A stretch of DNA of 45,053 bases from CAZIPE01 sp964541305 (GTDB lineage Bacteria > Patescibacteriota > Saccharimonadia > Saccharimonadales > UBA7683). Both the position numbers and the translations under genes were made by a program. Positions 25,382 through 33,067 of this stretch are shown piece by piece. The notes under the pieces were generated by a model, which searched no databases, was not told where the DNA came from, and saw nothing but the letters and a program-made list of their open reading frames with translations. Position 1 is the stretch's first letter; each line of letters opens with the position of its first letter. The stretch spans positions 1 through 45,053 of the forward strand of contig CAZIPE010000008.1 of assembly GCA_964541305.1 (NCBI GenBank), read 5' to 3'.

Positions 25382-27085
25382 ATGGATATTTCAAACCTTT
25401 TTACACAGATTAGTTTAGTATTTGTACTCGGTACAGCGCTTGCTTTTGTAATGCGTAGCCTAAGGCAACCGCCAATTATTGGGCATATTCTGACTGGCTT
25501 GATCGCTGGACCAATTGCGCTTAATATTATTCGTGATAAAGAAGGCTTTGAAGTATTCAGTACGCTTGGCGTTGCATTGCTGCTTTTTATTGTTGGACTT
25601 GAGCTCAGTGTAAAAATTATTTCTAGACTAGGCAGGGTGGTATTCATTACTACCGTGTCGCAAATTAGCGTAATTGTTGCTATTAGCGCAGCTGTGGCAC
25701 GCTTGCTAGATTTTGGCAGACTGGAGTCTGTTCTAATTGGTGTCTGCTTGGCAATGAGTAGTACCATTATCATTATTTCTTTAATTCATAATAAAAAGGA
25801 AACTACTAGACTGTATGCTCAAATTGCCATAGGAATACTCTTATTACAAGATGTTGTGGCAACGCTTGCTAAAGTTTTGCTAGCAGGCAAAGGACAGAGC
25901 GGATCGCTTTCTCAAATTGGCGGGTTAGCGCTCAAGGGTGCCCTGCTGTGCTTAATTCTTTTCATACTGAGCGCTTACGTTCTGCCTCGTATTTCTAAGC
26001 AGATACAGTCTTCTAAAGATTTTCTGCTGGTTTTTTCACTGGGGTGGGCACTTGGCTTTGGGGTATTATTTACCTGGGCGGGTTTTTCGGTAGAAATTGG
26101 CGCCCTCTTGGCTGGTGTTAGTTTGGCAAGTTTACCCATGGCAAAAGAAATGTCTTCTCGCTTACGACCGCTTCGCGACTTCTTTATCATCATTTTCTTC
26201 ATTACGCTCGGCCAAGCTCTTGTAATCACCGACATTGGACAGTTCGTAGTCCCAATTGTTCTCTTCTCTTTAATTGTAGTTCTTGTAAAACCACTGGCTG
26301 TTCTGCTAACTCTCGGCGTGATTGGTTATACCAAACGGGCTAGTTTTAAAACCGCCGCATCGCTCAGTCAAGTCAGTGAATTCTCTTTAGTTTTTATTTT
26401 TGCAGCAGTTCAGGGTAATTATGTCCGTCCAGAAATCCAGACAATTATTAGCATTATTGCCCTCGTCAGCTTCGCTGTTTCTGCTTATTTAATTAAGTAT
26501 GATGACGAATTATACGACCTAACGGCACGACACTTTAAGCTTTTTGAGAGACATTTTAACGGTTCCGATCGAAAAGGTATTTCAGTGCATTACCCCGTAA
26601 TTATTTTTGGTTACCGAAAAGGTGGCGCCGAATTTATTCGCACTTTTAATGCTATGAACAAACGATTCGCAGTAGTTGATTATGACCCAGAGGCGATAGA
26701 GTCTCTAGAGCGACAAAATATAAGCTACTATTATGGTGATGCCGCCGATACAGAACTGTTGGAAGAAGTAAATTTAGAAAAAGCTAAGCTTGTTGTTTCT
26801 ACGATTGGAGATTTTGAAACCAACGAATTTATTGCAAGCTGGCTAGAGGCCCACAACCGAGAAGCAGCCTTTATTGCTTCAGCCGATAGCGCTGATCAAG
26901 CAGCCCAACTTTACGAACTTGGAGCAGCCTACGTTATGATTCCACATTTTGTTGGATCAGAAAAGATGAGTAATTTTTTGAAACGATCTGGTTTTAAAAA
27001 ATCAGAATTTAGGAAATTCCGTGAAAAACACCTGCTTTACTTAGAAAGTCATTATTTTAAACCCGAAGAAGCTCAAAACAGCTAA
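25382..27085 (+). CDS. Kef-type monovalent cation:proton antiporter with RCK domain
   Basis: A 567-residue CPA2-family membrane protein with about 12-13 membrane segments (1-385) carrying typical sequences such as RQPPIIGHILTGLIAGP, FIVGLEL and SSTIIIISL. A cytoplasmic TrkA-N/RCK domain follows (about 400-520) with a variant nucleotide-binding loop FGYRKGGAEF and VVDYDPEAIE. It probably exchanges K+ or Na+ for H+, under nucleotide or redox control. It follows mgtE by 54 bp on the same strand and forms a cation-homeostasis group with it. Confidence 0.92.
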   Translation: MDISNLFTQISLVFVLGTALAFVMRSLRQPPIIGHILTGLIAGPIALNIIRDKEGFEVFSTLGVALLLFIVGLELSVKIISRLGRVVFITTVSQISVIVAISAAVARLLDFGRLESVLIGVCLAMSSTIIIISLIHNKKETTRLYAQIAIGILLLQDVVATLAKVLLAGKGQSGSLSQIGGLALKGALLCLILFILSAYVLPRISKQIQSSKDFLLVFSLGWALGFGVLFTWAGFSVEIGALLAGVSLASLPMAKEMSSRLRPLRDFFIIIFFITLGQALVITDIGQFVVPIVLFSLIVVLVKPLAVLLTLGVIGYTKRASFKTAASLSQVSEFSLVFIFAAVQGNYVRPEIQTIISIIALVSFAVSAYLIKYDDELYDLTARHFKLFERHFNGSDRKGISVHYPVIIFGYRKGGAEFIRTFNAMNKRFAVVDYDPEAIESLERQNISYYYGDAADTELLEEVNLEKAKLVVSTIGDFETNEFIASWLEAHNREAAFIASADSADQAAQLYELGAAYVMIPHFVGSEKMSNFLKRSGFKKSEFRKFREKHLLYLESHYFKPEEAQNS

Positions 27086-27090
27086 CACTA

Positions 27091-28455
27091 TCAGCGTTTT
27101 TTGCCAAAGTAAAACAGCCCTAAAATCATCCAAACCAAGCAGATTATAGCTGTTATAGCCGTAAAAGTTGGCAAGCCCACTACTATAATCGCTGGCATGG
27201 CCAGTGCTGTAACAATCCCACCACCAACAAATGGTTCAAACATTAACTGCTTATAGCCAAAGCTTTCCATGGCGTTAGTTTTATTTTCGGGATCAACCAT
27301 GTGAAGGAACAACAGTCCAGTTGCGGTCATCCCCATGCTCTGAGCTGCGTTTACTATTCCATTTTGGAACCAGTGTTTATTGAACATTCTTCTGGCAAGA
27401 ACTGTGAAACCAAATAGAATCCACACTATTCCAGTGAGAGCGAGCAGTGAGAACACCACAATGTGACTGCCAATGTAGGTGAGAGACATTGTGGCTACTG
27501 CACTAGCAATTAACACACTGAGTGCAATTGAACTAAGTAGCTCCACCAAAGGACGAGAGGTTGCAAAACCGAGGCGAGACCAGATTTGCTGTGCAGCCAT
27601 GCCGCCGAACATACAAAACGGAAAAAATGGCACATATGCAAGAATACTAGATCCACCTATCTGCCTAATTATCAGTGACTCAATTATCATCAAACAAGCA
27701 TATATCAGCCAGCCGAAAAATACGCTGAGAATTATGAGAAACAAGTGAGTAACGACTTTTCGTGGTGTTAAATGATCTTTTAACTTAATTCCTTGTTTAT
27801 TTAATTCGTATAGAATTCGTCGATGATAGATTCGCTCGCGTAAACCAGATGTCTTGATACTTTTTATATGCCCCCTTCTTCTCCCCCAATTCACGAGTAT
27901 TGTCCCACTAACTAGTGCTGTACATAGACTCACTGTGGCCAAACCGACAGCAAGTTCCTGACCTTCAGAGAATTTTAGTTGCTCAAACACTGGCGTTAAA
28001 CCCGAGACAGTACCGTGCCCCCCCTCAAAACTAATCTCAATAAGCGCCGCGGTTAGATCTCGAGATTTAAAAAATGGTATCAATATAAAAAGCGTCAATA
28101 ATCCTCCGAATGCATACTGTCCCCAGGCTAACATTTGACCGAATGCTACTTGTGGTCCGGCCCGAGCCCACATCTTTCGTGCGGGCGGTATTGTGCGGGC
28201 CAAAAAAAGGCAGGCAAATACGACATTGATGAGATGTTTGGGTAATTGATGCCAAAAGATATAAAAATCTGGGTTTATTTGCCACTCTGGGAAATACTTT
28301 CCTGCCACTACCGGGCTGACCATGAGAAGAATAATTCCCGTCATTAAGGATCCTGGTAGGTAAAATTTACTAACCAAGGGTAATCGAACAGCAAGATATC
28401 CTAGCACTAAAAATGATGCCATTACTAATAATGCGTATGTTTCTGTAGCAAACAT
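27091..28455 (-). CDS. GltS-like sodium/glutamate symporter family protein
   Basis: A 454-residue polytopic protein of the ESS (GltS) family. The signature loop SFEGGHGTVSG (about 142-152) and a second inverted-repeat half with GIVNAAQSMGMTATGLLF are visible. It probably takes up glutamate or a related acid with Na+, plausible for a host-dependent cell that does not make amino acids. The loop between the two halves (about 190-230) is basic. Convergent with the antiporter gene, 5 bp apart. Confidence 0.87.
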   Translation of the reverse strand: MFATETYALLVMASFLVLGYLAVRLPLVSKFYLPGSLMTGIILLMVSPVVAGKYFPEWQINPDFYIFWHQLPKHLINVVFACLFLARTIPPARKMWARAGPQVAFGQMLAWGQYAFGGLLTLFILIPFFKSRDLTAALIEISFEGGHGTVSGLTPVFEQLKFSEGQELAVGLATVSLCTALVSGTILVNWGRRRGHIKSIKTSGLRERIYHRRILYELNKQGIKLKDHLTPRKVVTHLFLIILSVFFGWLIYACLMIIESLIIRQIGGSSILAYVPFFPFCMFGGMAAQQIWSRLGFATSRPLVELLSSIALSVLIASAVATMSLTYIGSHIVVFSLLALTGIVWILFGFTVLARRMFNKHWFQNGIVNAAQSMGMTATGLLFLHMVDPENKTNAMESFGYKQLMFEPFVGGGIVTALAMPAIIVVGLPTFTAITAIICLVWMILGLFYFGKKR

Positions 28456-28475
28456 TACTTAATTTTAGCATAAGC

Positions 28476-29063
28476 TTATCTGTAAAGATGGTGTTCTTTG
28501 ATGTAAGTTAGAACGCTTGTATCAACATTTTTAATTTTTTTACCATTACGAATTTCCGATGAGCTCACATCAGACTTTTCATGAAAAACAATCTTAATAT
28601 TTATACTAACTCCTTGGGTCTGAAGTTGGCTTTTCTTTGCTTGAAGCCACTCGACAGTGTGGTCTTCTTTAAGTGCCACTACAAAGCCACCGTAACTTGA
28701 ACTGTTCACTACATTTCTCCACTCACCCATGTGCTCAAATACGTCTGAGCCTACCAAAAACCAGATTTCAGCATCCTTTCCATAATGTTTTCTCGCGTTT
28801 GTAAGCATGTCCTGCATCGTATGCTGGTGAGCGAGTGTATTTGCAAATTGATAGTCGTGATCTACCTGTTCTACCCCCCCCGTGGCACGTTCAATCATTG
28901 CTTGGCGATGATCCCATGAAGCATGTGGCTCTTTTCTGTAGGGATCCTTTTCGGCAACAATAATGATGCGATCAAGATGAGCTTGTGTAATTGCTGATGT
29001 AGCAAATTCAATATGCCCGTTATGGATAGGGTCGAATGTGCCAGCATATATTCCAATTTTCAT
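28476..29063 (-). CDS. nadD: nicotinate-nucleotide adenylyltransferase
   Basis: Makes deamido-NAD from nicotinate mononucleotide and ATP. The 195-residue HxGH nucleotidyltransferase shows GTFDPIHNGH (8-17) and, near the C-terminus, SSSEIRNGKK, equivalent to the ISST.IR motif. WFLVGSDVF is typical of NadD. The ATG overlaps the stop of the upstream 5-formyl-THF cyclo-ligase gene (ATGA). Last gene of the operon behind the structured leader RNA at 31197-31435. Confidence 0.92.
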   Translation of the reverse strand: MKIGIYAGTFDPIHNGHIEFATSAITQAHLDRIIIVAEKDPYRKEPHASWDHRQAMIERATGGVEQVDHDYQFANTLAHQHTMQDMLTNARKHYGKDAEIWFLVGSDVFEHMGEWRNVVNSSSYGGFVVALKEDHTVEWLQAKKSQLQTQGVSINIKIVFHEKSDVSSSEIRNGKKIKNVDTSVLTYIKEHHLYR

Positions 29064-29644
29064 ATATTTCTTTCGCAGTTTATTATACGTTTTTCAGTCA
29101 CTATCATATCAAGTTGTTGATCATTATTATTATATGGAATGCTGTCATATACAAATTGGTTATGCACTAGACCAATTCGGAGCGCTTCCTGATGCTGTGA
29201 TAAAAATGTATCGTACCAACCACTACCATAGCCCAGCCGATTGCCGCGCCGATCTACCGCAACACAGGGGACGATGACAACAGTAGGATAACATGTCTTC
29301 TCAGCATCTTCTTCCGGAAGAGGGATGCTGTAGCGCCCAATTGTATACCTAGTATCGTTGGAAAGTCTACAAAATCCATCGTTCGTTTTGTTTTTTGGTA
29401 AGTATGATGCCCATACCTCATGCCCACTATTAATAAACCCTTCTATGCACTTTTTTGTTTCAACTTCGTGCTGACTTTTTATTGGCAGATAACAGTGCAC
29501 GGTCTGTTGTCCACCCCAAAGAGGCTGACTCATCAGGTTTTTAACTACAGCATCATCCTTCAATTGCTTTTGAACTGGTGGTATTTTTTGACGTTGAGAT
29601 AGTGCTGTATTTCTAAGAAACTGCTTAGCGTTGGCTTGATTCAT
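29060..29644 (-). CDS. 5-formyltetrahydrofolate cyclo-ligase
   Basis: Converts 5-formyl-THF to 5,10-methenyl-THF with ATP. 194 residues from the ATG at 29644 (MNQANAKQF); the frame is open 39 bp further, but that would lengthen the overlap with the upstream gene. The family motif RLGYGSGWYDTFL (PxxGYGxGxYD type) and the N-terminal basic ATP-binding helix are present. It overlaps the upstream gene by 20 bp and nadD by 4 bp. The operon therefore links one-carbon folate and NAD metabolism with a gene of unknown function. Confidence 0.9.
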   Translation of the reverse strand: MNQANAKQFLRNTALSQRQKIPPVQKQLKDDAVVKNLMSQPLWGGQQTVHCYLPIKSQHEVETKKCIEGFINSGHEVWASYLPKNKTNDGFCRLSNDTRYTIGRYSIPLPEEDAEKTCYPTVVIVPCVAVDRRGNRLGYGSGWYDTFLSQHQEALRIGLVHNQFVYDSIPYNNNDQQLDMIVTEKRIINCERNI

Positions 29645-31196
29645 GTCTCTGTATTTTACTCTTTTTCTTTTGTGCATAGTCATTGATATGCGTAACTATT
29701 GCCATCTTCTCACTGTTTTTAGAAACCGCAGGTTCGATACGCTTTTTTTGTTTTTCAATTCTCTTCTTTGCACCCATGCCTTTTGAGGTAACCTTCCCAT
29801 TCTTTACCTCGGCCGTACAGTGCCGACATTTCAAGTCTTTTGCGCAGACATCAGCATATACCGCATCCTTCTCTTTACAGAATGGGCAGTTCATCCATTT
29901 TTTACCACTTAGCGGGTCGGTTAAATTAAAGGCGCCCTCTTTGAGTGCGTCCTCGTCTTTCGAGGTAAAACTTGAGCCACCCGAACAACCAGGCATTGTT
30001 TCACCCCTATTAACTGCTTCGGTTGTACCAAGAGCATTATGGTTAAGTTGCTCTCGCTCCCAACTGCCGACGGCTCCACCGGTTACATATTCAGTTTGAT
30101 GAAACACACATGATTCTATTTCTTCACCTTCGAGCATACGTTCAATTTTCTTACTAAGGTTCCTCCACACCCCAACCCTGTGCGCCTTGATAAGTAGCCT
30201 CAAAGAATCGGCCTGACTAGCGGTGTCTCTTCGGGTAAGATTAATCAGCTTCATAAGCTCTGACCTCTCGCTATCATCTATGAATTGCTCTTTTAAAACT
30301 GCAAGAGCCGCCTCGCGTACATATGGAGTAATACCATTGCTTTCCAGTGAGTGAACTATTTCTTTTTGTAAACGAATAACTGAACGGATATCTTCTTGGG
30401 CATACCTCGCAATAAACTCATCAGATGTTATAGTCTCACCTGGCGCATGAACGTAAGTAGCGTTTGTAGCGTATGCTTCAGTTATTTGGTTCACCACACC
30501 CTCTCTCTCGCCCTCACTCAAGATGCTGGTGGGTATCTCTGCGACGTAACCTGGAACATCGTGACTCGTAATGTCTGTAGGCAACTCAACGCCGTAGCCC
30601 GACAATACGCCCGCGAATGCACCCACATCGCTTTTGTCTACGCTAATAATTGTTGTTTCAAGAACATGTTCGCTCTTTTTCCGATACAGCCACACAAAGG
30701 CTCGACGTGGAGTAGGCCAAAAACCAGCTTCTTTCGCATCTTCAAGGCTTACTTCTTCTGCATAGGGAGTTACTCTGAACCATGCCTGACCGACGCCACA
30801 TGCATTCATGCGCCTATCGTTATCCTTAGCAATTTCGATATCGTGAGCGGTTCGTTGTACCATAAAATCAAAACCCCGGCCGTGCATGTAGGCTTTTTTC
30901 TGGGCATCATGGCCACGCTGAGCTAAATCAGTTAGTCTCTCACCAAAGCTATCTCTCACCGACCCATCAAAGACAGTAAACTCAGATACCGAGCGCTGTT
31001 GTAGGCGTAATCCCTCTTTAATATGGGTGGTTTCTTGGTTATAAAGATAGTCGTCGAGTATTTTCGATTCTATGCCTGTTTTTCGGGCAATGTTTTTTGC
31101 ATACAAATCGTCACCATAACTACTATTTACCTCAACTAAATGAGGCGAGCTTATATCTGCTTCGCCCACCCTGCGAACCGTAGAAATACCCTCCAT
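29625..31196 (-). CDS. unknown protein with C-terminal zinc ribbon, under a structured leader
   Basis: Not recognised. The 523-residue soluble protein has an N-terminal helical region (1-130), a mixed region with WFRVTP and RRAFVWLYRK (about 135-200), a helical middle, and a C-terminal treble-clef-like zinc ribbon with CPFC and CRHC pairs separated by about 20 residues, then a strongly basic tail (about 470-523) that could bind nucleic acid. The start is the ATG at 31196: an AGGAG lies 8 nt upstream, whereas the TTG one codon earlier is closer to it. This RBS lies inside the 3' arm of the leader terminator. It is first in an operon with the folate cyclo-ligase and nadD genes. Confidence 0.8.
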   Translation of the reverse strand: MEGISTVRRVGEADISSPHLVEVNSSYGDDLYAKNIARKTGIESKILDDYLYNQETTHIKEGLRLQQRSVSEFTVFDGSVRDSFGERLTDLAQRGHDAQKKAYMHGRGFDFMVQRTAHDIEIAKDNDRRMNACGVGQAWFRVTPYAEEVSLEDAKEAGFWPTPRRAFVWLYRKKSEHVLETTIISVDKSDVGAFAGVLSGYGVELPTDITSHDVPGYVAEIPTSILSEGEREGVVNQITEAYATNATYVHAPGETITSDEFIARYAQEDIRSVIRLQKEIVHSLESNGITPYVREAALAVLKEQFIDDSERSELMKLINLTRRDTASQADSLRLLIKAHRVGVWRNLSKKIERMLEGEEIESCVFHQTEYVTGGAVGSWEREQLNHNALGTTEAVNRGETMPGCSGGSSFTSKDEDALKEGAFNLTDPLSGKKWMNCPFCKEKDAVYADVCAKDLKCRHCTAEVKNGKVTSKGMGAKKRIEKQKKRIEPAVSKNSEKMAIVTHINDYAQKKKSKIQRHESSQR

Positions 31197-31200
31197 CAAA

Positions 31201-31241
31201 AAAACTCCTGTTTTTGGTGTTTAGACCGAAGCAGGAGTTTT
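31201..31241 (-). terminator. riboswitch-type terminator hiding the RBS
   Basis: In the minus-strand RNA, AAAACTCCTG (31241-31232) pairs with CAGGAGTTTT (31210-31201) across a 21-nt loop, followed by further U residues (to 31198). The 10-bp stem plus U-run is an intrinsic terminator just before the ATG, and its 3' arm contains the AGGAG ribosome binding site. The 5' arm can instead pair with 31303-31292 (antiterminator), so the fold is switchable. Confidence 0.8.
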
Positions 31242-31303
31242 ATAGTTAACAATAAACCCTTGAAACAACGTATACGTTGTTCGTAATTACTACTCCTGCT
31301 CGG
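31226..31303 (-). promoter_or_regulatory. antiterminator pairing
   Basis: CCGAGCAGGAGT (31303-31292) is complementary to ACTCCTGCTTCGG (31238-31226): 12 pairs with a single bulged U. This helix uses the 5' arm of the terminator and would expose the RBS. The same upstream strand also contains GGAGUA (31296-31291), complementary to UACUCC in the aptamer (31380-31375), so aptamer folding and antitermination compete. An 18-bp palindrome, AACAACGTATACGTTGTT (31264-31281), sits in the antiterminator loop. Confidence 0.7.
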
Positions 31304-31306
31304 AAG

Positions 31307-31419
31307 ACTCACTTTAATGCATAGTGTGTATCGGGCTCGTCTTCTTAGAAGATATACCGTTGCGGCACAGCGCCGGAGTAAAACATGTGTTCATACCGGA
31401 CTTCCACCTACGCGTGAGT
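31307..31419 (-). ncRNA. cobalamin-riboswitch-like aptamer in the 5' leader
   Basis: Minus-strand RNA. P1 is ACUCAC/GUGAGU (31419-31414 with 31312-31307), and an inner stem is GCGUAGGUG/CAC(A)CUAUGC (31413-31405 with 31328-31319). GGAAGUCCGG and the core GCUGUGCCGCAACGGUA (31371-31355) match the most conserved part of B12 riboswitches (GCUGUcCCGCAACUGUA in the family); GAGCCCGAUAC resembles the B12 box. A small UCUUC/GAAGA hairpin lies between. The loop UACUCC can kiss GGAGUA after P1, as in compact hydroxocobalamin riboswitches. The P3 arm looks shorter than usual, so class is tentative; a regulatory RNA is well supported. Confidence 0.65.
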
Positions 31420-31438
31420 ACAAATTGTTAACTCTTTT

Positions 31439-31467
31439 ATTGTACGCCTCTTGTTTGTAGGCTGCAA
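31439..31467 (-). promoter_or_regulatory. promoter of the leader RNA / unknown-folate-NAD operon
   Basis: TTGCAG (-35, 31467-31462), 17-nt spacer, TACAAT (-10, 31444-31439). Transcription would start near 31435-31432, just before AGTTAACAAT (31433-31424), which pairs perfectly with ATTGTTAACT (31253-31244) to close the whole leader with a 10-bp helix. Confidence 0.75.
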
Positions 31468-31527
31468 GTAGTGTGGATTTGAACGTAGTTATTTGCTCAT
31501 CTTTTATGCTTATGCTAAGCTACTTTT

Positions 31528-31872
31528 ATGGCTAAATCAAAAAAATCATCAGGCAAACGTTTTTCAAATAAAGTACACAAGGTAGTTAAGAGTGATCTCT
31601 TTACGAGTATTGCTATCGCATCAGTAATGTTAAACGTTTTGTTCTTTGCCGGTATTTTCGTGCTCACTAGCACCGATGCCTTTGATCGCAAAGTGTATAA
31701 CAGTGTACTTAACAAGTATTGTACTAATATTGATGGCATTGTTGATCGGGCAGAAGAACTTGGCAGTGACGAAGCAGCTCTTAAAGAATGGAAGGTCACT
31801 TGTGTGTCAGACGATTTCATTCCTTACTACAAAGAAGCAGTTGAAAAGTTTGACGCTCAATCTAAAGAATAG
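31528..31872 (+). CDS. small membrane protein of unknown function
   Basis: Not recognised. A 114-residue protein with a basic N-terminus (MAKSKKSSGKRFSNK), one membrane segment (about 28-50) and a short extracytoplasmic helical domain with two Cys (KYCTNI, KVTCVSD) spaced to form a disulfide. It is divergent from the riboswitch-controlled operon. No Shine-Dalgarno is visible before the ATG. Confidence 0.75.
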   Translation: MAKSKKSSGKRFSNKVHKVVKSDLFTSIAIASVMLNVLFFAGIFVLTSTDAFDRKVYNSVLNKYCTNIDGIVDRAEELGSDEAALKEWKVTCVSDDFIPYYKEAVEKFDAQSKE

Positions 31873-31875
31873 AGT

Positions 31876-32328
31876 TTAGTTCGGTTTAACTGTCTTCTTT
31901 TGAATCTTTTCATGAATATCCTTGAACTGTTCTTGTAGTAAGTCGAGTTCTGAGTCAGTTAAATCCTCGACATCAACAAACTCTGTACGTGCACTCTTGC
32001 TAGTATTTATCAGCTCATCTAACTTAAGTTGCATTGCTCGCCCATCACGATTCTGAGTATTTTGAATGACAAAGACCATTAAGAAGGTAACTATCGTTGT
32101 CCCAGTATTAATAATTAACTGCCAGGTATCGGAAAAATTGAATATCGGTCCCGTGAGGCCCCATGTTACGATGATGATAACCGCAAGATAAAATGCAAAA
32201 GGCGAGCCAACTTTATTGGCAACTGTTGCTGAAATCTTATGAAAGCGATCGGAACTTGTGTGATTTGCCTGTGCCTCATCGTGACGACGCACAACCATGA
32301 CTTTGAGTTTACTAAGTGGTTGTTGCAT
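31876..32328 (-). CDS. low-affinity iron permease family protein (Fet4-like domain)
   Basis: A 150-residue membrane protein with two membrane segments (about 42-62 and 68-88) and the family hallmark FVIQNTQNRDGRAMQLKLDEL (about 86-106), followed by an acidic helical C-terminus (DLTDSELDLLQEQ). It belongs to the low affinity iron permease group (PF04120 type), whose bacterial members have no proven transport role. Convergent with the preceding gene, 4 bp apart. Confidence 0.87.
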   Translation of the reverse strand: MQQPLSKLKVMVVRRHDEAQANHTSSDRFHKISATVANKVGSPFAFYLAVIIIVTWGLTGPIFNFSDTWQLIINTGTTIVTFLMVFVIQNTQNRDGRAMQLKLDELINTSKSARTEFVDVEDLTDSELDLLQEQFKDIHEKIQKKTVKPN

Positions 32329-32431
32329 GTCTCCATTATGCCATAGTGCTAGTAGTTATCAACTGTATAATTTTGATGGCTGTGTTGCACTCCTATAGAT
32401 TGCTGGATAGTGGATGTAGTAGTATAAGCGT

Positions 32432-32743
32432 ATGCCAAATAAAACGATTACCGTGGGTGTTGCGCACAAATTACCGAAGGACTTACGGGATGCTTTAATG
32501 TCTAACGAGTCTGCGCTAGAAAAATGGAACAACCTCAGCTCACTAGCTCGTAACGAGTGGATCTGTTGGACTATCAGTCCTAAAAAAGTGGAAACTAGAA
32601 AAAACCATGTAGAACGAACAATTCATGAGCTTGTTGAAGGAAAGAATCGTCCTTGTTGTTGGATGGGGTGCATTCATCGCACGGACAAACCTCTGAACCC
32701 TACACAAAAGTGGATATTGAATAAACAGACAAAACCGAGATAG
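32432..32743 (+). CDS. YdeI/OmdA-like small protein
   Basis: 103 residues with the pattern of the YdeI/OmpD-associated family: ALEKWNNLSSLARNEWICWTISPKKVETRKNHVERTI split over about 27-69, then the CCWMGCIHR end. Members are annotated as bacteriocin-protection or OmpD-associated proteins, but the biochemical role is unknown. Promoter-like TTGCTG-17-TATAAG elements lie immediately upstream. Confidence 0.8.
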   Translation: MPNKTITVGVAHKLPKDLRDALMSNESALEKWNNLSSLARNEWICWTISPKKVETRKNHVERTIHELVEGKNRPCCWMGCIHRTDKPLNPTQKWILNKQTKPR

Positions 32744-33067
32744 TTCATGCTCTTTAGTAACTAAAAAATATACATATTCTCAATCAATAGCCAGGTGACT
32801 GGGTAATCAGACGAATAAATAATTCAACTTCAGCAAAAATTTTAAGGGAGAGGCTAGTAATTTTTCCTACTACTACCGTATTGATGACAGGAATGGGCAG
32901 GCAATAAGATAGTGCCAATTCCCACAGATTGAGCGATTAGCGTGAGTACTTGATATACCCGTTGAAAACTAGCCGATAGTTGCCGATTACACTACCAATC
33001 TTTGATAGCCGCTATCTAGGAGGCCAGGTCTATATACTTCTCTACTTAGCCTGGCCGAACAGACTGG
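32744..33067. other. 324-bp intergenic stretch with two hairpins
   Basis: No convincing gene seen. It contains GATAG-CCG-CTATC (33004-33016) and a larger inverted repeat GGCCAGG (33022-33028) / CCTGGCC (33050-33056) with a 21-nt loop, just beyond the end of the P-type ATPase gene. The larger hairpin might help stop or stabilise that mRNA, but no U-run follows it. Confidence 0.5.

Noticed and set aside
29683..30099. 138-codon plus-strand frame in the unknown zinc-ribbon gene
   Set aside because: The opposite frame has the better RBS, zinc ribbon and operon overlaps; this one is Phe/Ser-rich, typical of an antisense shadow.
31307..31419. RNase P RNA or tmRNA as explanation for the structured leader
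   Set aside because: GGAAGUCCGG recalls RNase P, but the other conserved RNase P regions are missing, and no tmRNA ends or tag frame are present.
33022..33056. GGCCAGG/CCTGGCC hairpin as intrinsic terminator of the P-type ATPase gene
   Set aside because: A 21-nt loop and no following U-run; kept only as a possible mRNA structure.
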